Shown here piece after piece: positions 34,690 through 41,621 of a DNA stretch of 64,000 bases. The position numbers were made by a program, and so were the translations under genes. The DNA comes from Deltaproteobacteria bacterium. GTDB taxonomy: Bacteria; Bdellovibrionota; UBA1018. The notes beneath the pieces are model-generated. The model saw only the letters and a program-made list of their open reading frames with translations, was not told the DNA's origin and did not search any database. The stretch lies in assembly GCA_013286765.1 (NCBI GenBank), contig JABDFB010000002.1:1-64000 (forward strand). The letters are read 5' to 3'. Each line of letters begins with the position of its first letter. The first letter of the stretch is position 1.

Positions 34690-35508
34690 TTACCGAGAAT
34701 CTCTGGGGTACCATGGTGCTTTTCCTGCGTCCCATAACTCTTGAAGGAACATCTTATCTCTCAGTGTATCCATCGGGCGCCAGAATCCACGATGCTCGTA
34801 AGTCATAAGCTGTCCGTCTTGTGCTAGTTGGAACAGGGGAGTTCGCTCAAGAATGCAGCTTTCATCAGTATCTAAGTAATCCCGAAATTTTGCATTAAAG
34901 ATGAAGAATCCGCCGTTAATTAAACCTTGCTTATCTTCGGGCTTTTCAAGAAAGCCGGTGACTTTACCTCCGGATTGAACATCCAGTTCTCCAAAACGAG
35001 CCATTGCTGGAACTCCTAGGACGGTTCCAATTCGGCCGTGTCCTTGGTGGAATTCCATTTCGTTGATTAGATTGGCGTCGGTCAGGCCGTCTCCATAAGT
35101 CACTGCGAAGTGGGAGATCTTTTCCTCGCGACAAGTTTCGTCAAATGCGCGTGCGACTCTCGCTCCTGTCATCGTATTTTGCCCAGTATCAATGACTCGC
35201 ACTCGCCATCGTTCCTGAGTATTATTCTCGCCGAAGGTCGAAAATTTTCGGTCGTTCGATTGTCGATTATCGATCATGATATGATTGAGGCGATAAACAT
35301 AGTTCAAAAAGAATTGTTTGACCTCCCAAGACCGATAACCAGCGCAAATAATAAAATCGTCAAATCCAAAAGAATAGTACCACCGCATGATATGAAGCAG
35401 AATAGGTGTATCGCCAATTTCAATCATGGGTTTGGGCTTCAAGTGAGTTTCCTCAGAGAGCCTCGTGCCTAGACCGCCAGCCAAAATAAAAACAGGAATG
35501 TTTTGCAT
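34690..35508 (-). CDS. rfbF: Glucose-1-phosphate cytidylyltransferase
   Basis: Makes CDP-glucose from CTP and glucose-1-phosphate, the first step to CDP-dideoxyhexoses (also ddhA, ascA). About 272 residues. VFILAGGLGTRLSEETHLKPKPMIEIG is the nucleotide-binding start, followed by IGDTPILLHIMRWYYSFG, VTYGDGLTD and GGFFIFN. ATG 35508 puts the start where family members begin; ATG 35517 and 35547 are in-frame alternatives. The rfbG start is only 30 bases away on the other strand, so the promoter of each gene must overlap the other. Confidence 0.92.
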   Translation of the reverse strand: MQNIPVFILAGGLGTRLSEETHLKPKPMIEIGDTPILLHIMRWYYSFGFDDFIICAGYRSWEVKQFFLNYVYRLNHIMIDNRQSNDRKFSTFGENNTQERWRVRVIDTGQNTMTGARVARAFDETCREEKISHFAVTYGDGLTDANLINEMEFHQGHGRIGTVLGVPAMARFGELDVQSGGKVTGFLEKPEDKQGLINGGFFIFNAKFRDYLDTDESCILERTPLFQLAQDGQLMTYEHRGFWRPMDTLRDKMFLQELWDAGKAPWYPRDSR

Positions 35509-35538
35509 TTTTTTCATAGCTTGATTAAAACCTGTAAC

Positions 35539-36558
35539 ATGGTTCAAAATTTATCTCATCGTGCCTCAACTTCCTGGAAAGAGTCAAAGGTATTTATCAC
35601 AGGCGCTACGGGTCTTCTCGGTTCGCATTTAACGCGCTTCCTCGTTGACAGTGGTGCTGAAGTTGTCGCTCTGGTACGTGACTCAGTGCCGCGTTCTCTT
35701 TTCTATGATGCTAGTCCGGAGTGGTCTCTTCACTCGAAGGTAGTCACTGTTCGCGGTGGGGTTGAAGATTTTTTTCTGATCGAACGCATCCTCAACGAAT
35801 ATGAAATTGATACTGTTTTTCATCTTGCGGCACAGACAATCGTAGGAACTGCGAATCGGAATCCCGTCGCGACCTTTAAAACAAATATTGAAGGCACCTG
35901 GAATATTCTGGAATCAGCTCGGATCCATCAAAAGAAAATAAAAAGAGTCGTAGTTGCTTCTTCTGACAAAGCCTATGGCAATTTAAAAGGCGAGTCATAC
36001 AACGAGAGCTTTGCATTGGCTGGTGAGCATCCTTACGATGTATCGAAGAGCTGCGCGGATTTGATTACCCAGGCCTATGCGAAGAGTTATGGCGTTCCTG
36101 CAGCAATCACTCGGTGTGGAAATTTCTTTGGCGCTGGGGACTTGAACTATAGTCGTATTATCCCGGGAACGATTAGAGATGTTCTGCAGAATCGTTCGCC
36201 CGTGATTCGAAGCAACGGGAAGTTTATTCGGGATTATATTTATGCGGAAGATGGTGCAATGGCTTACCTGACGCTGGCTGAAGCCATGCTTGGATCGTCT
36301 GGGAGCACAAAATTTATTGGAGAGGCGTTTAACTTCTCGTATGGATTACGGTTAAACGTTATTGAAGTCGTCGATAAGATTCTTACGATGATGAATAGGA
36401 CCGAATTGCAGCCGCGAATCCTAAACGAAGCTAATAACGAAATACCGGTTCAGTGTTTAGATAGCACCAAATCAAAGTCTCAGTTGGGGTGGCAACCTAA
36501 GTACGGTTTTGACGACGGACTGCGAAAGACGATCCAATGGTACCAACAACTAAACTAG
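35539..36558 (+). CDS. rfbG: CDP-glucose 4,6-dehydratase
   Basis: Second enzyme of the CDP-dideoxyhexose route, giving CDP-4-keto-6-deoxyglucose. About 339 residues from ATG 35539. VFITGATGLLGSHLTRFL is the NAD loop; VFHLAAQTIVGTANRNP, VVASSDKAYGN and PYDVSKSCADL (Tyr-x3-Lys) are the RfbG-type catalytic blocks; GNFFGAGDLNYSRIIPGTIR is a substrate loop seen in this family. Its end overlaps the next epimerase gene by 22 bases. Divergent from rfbF. Confidence 0.92.
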   Translation: MVQNLSHRASTSWKESKVFITGATGLLGSHLTRFLVDSGAEVVALVRDSVPRSLFYDASPEWSLHSKVVTVRGGVEDFFLIERILNEYEIDTVFHLAAQTIVGTANRNPVATFKTNIEGTWNILESARIHQKKIKRVVVASSDKAYGNLKGESYNESFALAGEHPYDVSKSCADLITQAYAKSYGVPAAITRCGNFFGAGDLNYSRIIPGTIRDVLQNRSPVIRSNGKFIRDYIYAEDGAMAYLTLAEAMLGSSGSTKFIGEAFNFSYGLRLNVIEVVDKILTMMNRTELQPRILNEANNEIPVQCLDSTKSKSQLGWQPKYGFDDGLRKTIQWYQQLN

Positions 36559-37616
36559 AAGCTTTTTTTGCTCGTGATTTTGAGCGTGCGTGTTCCTCTG
36601 TGTCCGGTGGGGAAGCCGAGGAAGTGTGGAAGTCCCTGCAATTTGGCAAGGTCTTTCTTACCGGTGGGACCGGTTTTTTTGGATCCTGGCTTTTGCGCCT
36701 CTTTCAGTGGGCGAATCAACACCATAATGCGCAAATCGAAGTGACGGTCCTCAGCCGAAATCCAGCACAGTTTCAGCAGCGCAACCCGGATTTTGCGAGG
36801 CTTCCTTTTTTACGTTTTGTCAGCGGCGATGTGCGAAATTTTGAGTTTCCGAGTGGTCACTTTACTCACATTATTCATGCTGCCACTGAGGCGAGCGCAA
36901 AACTGAACGAAGGTGATCCTCTATTAATGCTGGATACGATTACTCAGGGTACGCGCCGAGTACTCGATTTTGCGAGAACTTGTAAGCAGGCAAGACTTTT
37001 ATTTACCAGTTCAGGTGCAGTTTATGGGCGTCAACCGTCTGAGCTGACTCATATTCCAGAGATATATAGTGGTGGCCCAAATATTCTTGCAGCTACATCC
37101 GCTTACGGCGAAGGCAAAAGATACGCTGAGTTGCTCTGCGCAATTTACTACCGCACTCATGGCATTATTCCAATTATAGCGCGATGCTTCGCTTTTGCAG
37201 GACCGTACCTTCCCATGGATGCGCATTTCGCAATTGGAAATTTTGTGAAGGATGCTATAGACGGTCCAGTCATTCATGTTCAGGGAGATGGGACGCCATT
37301 TCGTTCTTATATGTATGGGGCAGACCTGGCATTTTGGTTGCTTCGCATTTTGTCTAATGGAAATCCCGGACATGCTTATCATGTCGGATCTGAAAATGAT
37401 TATTCCATTGAAGATATAGCCCATATTGTTGCCGATGTGGCCGGGCATCTGAAAGGACATTCCGTCGCCGTAAAGATTGCTAAGCAACATAAACCCGGTC
37501 ATCTTGCTGAGCGTTATGTTCCAAAGACGGAGAAGACCCGCAGCGAGTTAGGCCTGCGCGAAAACTTCAGCTTACAAGATTGCGTCGAAGCAATGTACCG
37601 ATATTCGCAATTGTAA
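36537..37616 (+). CDS. NAD-dependent sugar epimerase/dehydratase
   Basis: 359 residues. About 35 extra residues precede VFLTGGTGFFGSWLLRLF. HIIHAATEAS, LFTSSGAVYGRQPS and SAYGEGKRYAELL (Tyr-x3-Lys) define an extended SDR; RSYMYGADLAFWLLRIL and GLRENFSLQDCVEAMYRY end the protein as in dTDP-glucose 4,6-dehydratase-like and CDP-sugar epimerase-like members. It is translated in overlap with rfbG, so it probably acts on the same CDP-sugar, for example as a tyvelose-type 2-epimerase or a second reductase. The exact reaction is open. Confidence 0.75.
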   Translation: MVPTTKLEAFFARDFERACSSVSGGEAEEVWKSLQFGKVFLTGGTGFFGSWLLRLFQWANQHHNAQIEVTVLSRNPAQFQQRNPDFARLPFLRFVSGDVRNFEFPSGHFTHIIHAATEASAKLNEGDPLLMLDTITQGTRRVLDFARTCKQARLLFTSSGAVYGRQPSELTHIPEIYSGGPNILAATSAYGEGKRYAELLCAIYYRTHGIIPIIARCFAFAGPYLPMDAHFAIGNFVKDAIDGPVIHVQGDGTPFRSYMYGADLAFWLLRILSNGNPGHAYHVGSENDYSIEDIAHIVADVAGHLKGHSVAVKIAKQHKPGHLAERYVPKTEKTRSELGLRENFSLQDCVEAMYRYSQL

Positions 37617-37704
37617 ACATCCCAAAGGCAATTGCTATAAGCAGCTCGCTTTGCCTGCGATGCTCTTTGTTCATAAATGTAACAAACCGAGAAACAATGA
37701 TAAA

Positions 37705-38340
37705 ATGCTATTAAAGATGAATAGCCAATTCAGGGATTTCTACTTGCTTTTGTACGGAATTAGTATTCTATGTTTATTTATTTATGGTTCGACTGTTTTT
37801 ATGCATATTCGAAGGCTGAAGTACTTTTCAGCAAAGCCCATGAAAAGCGATTCGAACTCTTGGGCAGGGCTTGCACTTCAGATTGCAGGATTTTTAACAC
37901 TTTTTGTGTATTATAGAAAACCTTTCGGTCCCCTTATTTCTTCCGTCAGGTATTTGGAAATTGCAGGTGGGATGTTTGCGGCGTCGTTTTGTATCTTCTT
38001 TACATGGCTGGGAATCTACGCAATCAAAAATCTGGGAAAGCAGTGGACCTTTAGTGCACGCATTGTATCGGGACATGAGCTGGTCACCCTCGGTCCTTAT
38101 CGTTGGGTCCGTCATCCGATTTATACTAGTTTACTGGGAACTACTATTACAACAGGATGTTTGTTTAGTTCGCCATTTGGACTTGTTTTAGGCACCAGCC
38201 TTTTTCTTACGGGTACTCTTTACAGCATCAAGTGCGAACAGCGATTGTTAAAGGAAGCGTTCCAGGAGAAGTTCGAGCAATATCGAATTTCCGTTCCCTC
38301 CCTCATTCCGAATTTCTTTAAAGAAGAGAAACTCCTCTAG
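37705..38340 (+). CDS. ICMT/PEMT-family membrane methyltransferase
   Basis: About 211 residues, with ATG 37705 or 37717 as likely starts (37651 is the longest open frame). Four to five membrane helices. The C-terminal half has LGKQWTFSARIVSGHELVTLGPYRWVRHPIYTSLL and a following E-x6-F-x-E-Y-x6-P pattern, the isoprenylcysteine carboxyl methyltransferase / phospholipid methyltransferase signature. Bacterial members methylate lipids or prenylated compounds rather than Cys-prenyl proteins. It follows the epimerase by about 90 bases and ends 4 bases inside the convergent oxidoreductase gene. Confidence 0.8.
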   Translation: MLLKMNSQFRDFYLLLYGISILCLFIYGSTVFMHIRRLKYFSAKPMKSDSNSWAGLALQIAGFLTLFVYYRKPFGPLISSVRYLEIAGGMFAASFCIFFTWLGIYAIKNLGKQWTFSARIVSGHELVTLGPYRWVRHPIYTSLLGTTITTGCLFSSPFGLVLGTSLFLTGTLYSIKCEQRLLKEAFQEKFEQYRISVPSLIPNFFKEEKLL

Positions 38341-39761
38341 GACAAAGCCTCAGCTACCGCATTGTAACCGCCCATGCCATGCACTCCAGGGCCGGGCGGT
38401 GTGGACGAAGAGCAGATAAAGAGTCTTGGGTTTGGTGTGGTGTAGGATTTGATTCGGACAACGGGCCGAAATACCTGTTGTATAAAATGGTTCATCCCGC
38501 CGGAAATATCACCACCGACTAAGTTTGGATTGCGTTTTTCTAAATCAGCGGGGGAGAGTTTACTCTTAGCGAGAATGCGGCTTTTAAATCCGGGCGCGAA
38601 GCGCTCAATTTGGTTTTCAATTCGATCTGTCATGTCTTCCGGCCAAGCATGTGGAACGTGGCAATAAGCCCAGGCAGTGTGTTTCCCACTAGGTGCACGA
38701 GTCGAGTCAAAGAGACTCGACTGGCAGAGCAGGACGTAAGGCTTTTCTGAGATTTTTCCCGAAACCACATTTTCTTCGGAATCAGTGAGTTCTTCGAGAG
38801 AGCATCCTAAGTGTACAGTAGCTGCTTTCGCGCACTCGCTGGAACTCCACGGAATTGGACCCGATAGCGCCCAATCCATTTTAAAGACGCCGGGGCCGTA
38901 TTTGAATTTTCTGAGTTTGTCCAGATAGGACTGCGGAAGTTCGTCAGCGGCGATGGAAGCCACTTGTCTTGGAGTGAGGTCCATAAAGATCCAACGCGAG
39001 GGTGGCAGCTCTCGCAAAGATTCTACTTCCGTATTCAGAATGAGTTCCCCACCCAAGGCTTTGAGGTAAGCAACCATCGCATCCGCAAGTTTCTGTGAGC
39101 CACCGCGCGGAATAGGCCAGCCACCCGCGTGGGCCGCAGCCTGCAAAACCAGGCCTACCGCAGCGGAAGCGGGACTTCGAAGTGACGTAGATGAATGCGC
39201 TGCGATACCACCAAAAATCGCTCGCGCTTTTTCTGTCTGAAATTTTGAACGCGCAAGTCTATCAGCGCTCAAAATCGCTTTTAAACCGAACTTCGCTAAC
39301 TTAATCGGATGCCGTGGAATATGCAGAATTGGGCCAAGAATTTCGGCTTTCAGAGCGTCCCAATCTTTCACCAGAGGATTCATCAACGAAATATACGCGC
39401 GTTCGTCTTTTCCCAGATGCGCGGCTGTTGCTTCTACAGAACGTTCCAGCCATACGGCCGTTCCGTCGTGCCAGGGGTGGGCGAGCGGATATTGCGAATG
39501 GATCCATTCGAGTCCATATTTTTTTAATTCTAGTCCTATAGTATAAAAAAATGGTGATGCAATCGCCATAGGATGTGCTGCTGAACAAACATCATGTAAA
39601 AAACCAGGTAAAGTCAGTTCCTCGGAACGCGTACCGCCGCCGGGATTTGCTGCTTTTTCATAAACAACGACGGAATGTCCAGCTCTTGCTAGTGTGATGG
39701 CGGCGGCTAGTCCGTTCGGTCCGGATCCGATAACAATGGCGTCTAGATCTTTCTTTTGCAT
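38337..39761 (-). CDS. Phytoene-desaturase-like FAD oxidoreductase
   Basis: 474 residues. AIVIGSGPNGLAAAITLARAGHSVVVYEKAANPGGGTRSEEL is the FAD Rossmann start; RGGSQKLADAMVAYLKALGGEL and PPGPGVHGMGGYNAVAEA at the C-terminus are typical of phytoene dehydrogenase-related / PYROXD2-like enzymes. No carotenoid genes (crtB, crtE) are seen nearby, so the substrate may be another polyene, lipid or quinone-like compound. It follows the LMF-family gene on the same strand after 80 bases that hold a short hairpin. The 4-base tail-to-tail overlap with the ICMT gene links both transcripts. Confidence 0.85.
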   Translation of the reverse strand: MQKKDLDAIVIGSGPNGLAAAITLARAGHSVVVYEKAANPGGGTRSEELTLPGFLHDVCSAAHPMAIASPFFYTIGLELKKYGLEWIHSQYPLAHPWHDGTAVWLERSVEATAAHLGKDERAYISLMNPLVKDWDALKAEILGPILHIPRHPIKLAKFGLKAILSADRLARSKFQTEKARAIFGGIAAHSSTSLRSPASAAVGLVLQAAAHAGGWPIPRGGSQKLADAMVAYLKALGGELILNTEVESLRELPPSRWIFMDLTPRQVASIAADELPQSYLDKLRKFKYGPGVFKMDWALSGPIPWSSSECAKAATVHLGCSLEELTDSEENVVSGKISEKPYVLLCQSSLFDSTRAPSGKHTAWAYCHVPHAWPEDMTDRIENQIERFAPGFKSRILAKSKLSPADLEKRNPNLVGGDISGGMNHFIQQVFRPVVRIKSYTTPNPRLFICSSSTPPGPGVHGMGGYNAVAEALS

Positions 39762-39776
39762 CTTTGTAATGCGCTA

Positions 39777-39791
39777 ACCCTGGCACAGGGT
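39777..39791. terminator. Small hairpin between LMF-family and oxidoreductase genes
   Basis: ACCCTG (39777-39782) and CAGGGT (39786-39791) pair around GCA; flanking CTA and TAG extend it with one bulge. It may end the upstream transcript or shield the oxidoreductase leader. No strong U-tract. Confidence 0.35.
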
Positions 39792-39841
39792 AGCTCCTCC
39801 CCGATATAAGAAATTTAGCATTAAATCACCTAAATACCTGT

Positions 39842-41359
39842 CTAGTTATTTTGAAGCCAACCCTGATCTTGCAAAATCGCTCTAAAATTAGCATTGCCGA
39901 GAGATAGTGGTGGTAAGTACGGTCCGACGCGCCTACGATTCCAGATGCGAGATTCTTTTTCACCCCAATCGGTAAAACGATATTCGTAAAGCTCCGCTCG
40001 AATAAATTTGGGGGGCTGATCCGGAAACGGATTATGTGCGATTAGATCCAAAATGGCCGAGTCATTTTGTAGGAGCTTTCCGACGAGATTGAGAGTCCAA
40101 GGGTAATAGCTGTAGTCGCCCATCGCGGCAAACCACATGAGCCAATCCAATCTCATATGATAAGGCGCCACCACTGGTGGACGTTTGGTTGGGTTGCCTG
40201 GTTTTCCTTTAAACTCGTATTCTTTCCACTGAGTCCCAGGGCCTGGTAGGGGATCGGTGGTTCCCTCTATGATAATTTCATTCCGAATACGGGTAACACT
40301 TCCGAAAGCACCGTAAGTATTTATCAAGTGCAACGGATCAAAACTCGTATTCATAATTTGTCGGCTGGAAACCAGGTTCATCACTGGTCGAATGCTCATG
40401 AGTAGGACAAACGCCGTCCATCCGTAAATCAATAGTGCCGGATGTCCTGTGACAGACGGACCTTGGTTAAGCCAATAAGCCCAAGTGAGCCACTGAGGCC
40501 AGTTTGTAAACCCAAGCTTTAGCCCAAGCCAGAGAAAGAGTGAGTCATCAAAGCAAGAGATCGTCAGAACGATAGTTAAATAGTTAAGCCAAGATAGATT
40601 TCCGCTCAGAATCAGTGTGCCCTGAAATAGGATCGTTAACAAGCCGGCAATGCCTCGAATCCATCTTGGCCCGAAGATAAAGAATGGCACAATGAGTTCA
40701 ACAAAATGGGTAAATAAGACCGAGCCTTTTTGTATCCAGACAGGTAAATGATGAAAATACCAGCTCAGAGGATTGGGCATCGGCTGCGTTTCGTAATGAT
40801 ACTGCATGCACGTCAAGCTACGCCAACAATCATCACCACGAATTTTTATCAGCCCTGCCCCAAACATCAATCTGAACACTATCCATCTAAATAGCCAGAT
40901 AATCAGAGTTGGGACCGGCGATCGCGTGGGGCCTAGAAAAATAGCCAAAAAACCAGATTCGAGTAGGAGCGACTCCCAACCAAAACTGTAGAAAGTTTGG
41001 CCTACATTTACAAACGAGAGATAAAGCAGCCAAAGACTGAACCATACCAAGACCGAGGTTGCTAAACCGAAAGCGTCCGAGAGACCCGATAGCGCAATCA
41101 GCGCCAAAATTAAACCTACCCAAGCGAGCACAAGCGCAAAGCCATCCGAGAAATGAGCAAAGAATACACTTGGGGAATCCCAAAACGTGATTCGTTTAAG
41201 AAAATGCTGAACAGGCAGGAGACCCCGTTCTCCACAAAGTCCTTTAAACTGATTAATCGTTGCTAGGAAGGCGATAAAGTAAATGAACGCAAGCGTTCGT
41301 TGGATAAAAAAGCGGGTGAAACTATAGTTTGACTCATCTAAGAACCCAGAAAGTTGCAT
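39842..41359 (-). CDS. Lipase maturation factor family membrane protein
   Basis: 505 residues with about eight to nine membrane helices in the first 330 residues and a soluble C-terminal domain. The long stretch from FGWESLLLESGFLAIFLGP through RWIVFRLMFGAGLIKIRGDDCWRSLTCMQYHYETQPMPNPLSWY is highly typical of LMF1/LMF2-like proteins. The C-terminal part has WKEYEFKGKPGNP, PPVVAPYHMRLDWLMWFAA and FIRAELYEYRFTDW, also diagnostic. In animals LMF1 helps secreted lipases fold in the ER; the bacterial role is unknown and could be folding or lipid handling in the inner membrane. Confidence 0.9.
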   Translation of the reverse strand: MQLSGFLDESNYSFTRFFIQRTLAFIYFIAFLATINQFKGLCGERGLLPVQHFLKRITFWDSPSVFFAHFSDGFALVLAWVGLILALIALSGLSDAFGLATSVLVWFSLWLLYLSFVNVGQTFYSFGWESLLLESGFLAIFLGPTRSPVPTLIIWLFRWIVFRLMFGAGLIKIRGDDCWRSLTCMQYHYETQPMPNPLSWYFHHLPVWIQKGSVLFTHFVELIVPFFIFGPRWIRGIAGLLTILFQGTLILSGNLSWLNYLTIVLTISCFDDSLFLWLGLKLGFTNWPQWLTWAYWLNQGPSVTGHPALLIYGWTAFVLLMSIRPVMNLVSSRQIMNTSFDPLHLINTYGAFGSVTRIRNEIIIEGTTDPLPGPGTQWKEYEFKGKPGNPTKRPPVVAPYHMRLDWLMWFAAMGDYSYYPWTLNLVGKLLQNDSAILDLIAHNPFPDQPPKFIRAELYEYRFTDWGEKESRIWNRRRVGPYLPPLSLGNANFRAILQDQGWLQNN

Positions 41360-41495
41360 CGAAATAGCCTACAGCAATTGAAGTGCCACGATAAGGGCAT
41401 CCGCGATAAGGGTATCTGATGACTTTTTGATAGGCGCTGAGTCATTTTGATGTACCATTGCTCTGACGCGCTGAATATCGGGCTGCCGCCAGCGA

Positions 41496-41557
41496 AGCTG
41501 CTGCTAGCATAGGGAAGGAATCTCACAAAAAGGAATCTCAGTGAATTATCGGATACC
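41496..41557. repeat. Dispersed repeat copy A upstream of valS
   Basis: The stretch running from AGCTG through GCTAGCATA, GAAGGAATC and TCGGATACC is matched at 48086-48133, there shorter by about 14 bases in the middle. Its last part, TTATCGGATACCTTT (41547-41561), is also identical at 6325-6339. It overlaps the possible upstream valS start region. Confidence 0.55.
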
Positions 41558-41621
41558 TTTTCTTGCCCCGTTACCCCGCCTATTTTGCTATTTCTTTCAT
41601 TCCAGGGTATGGATTTATCCC

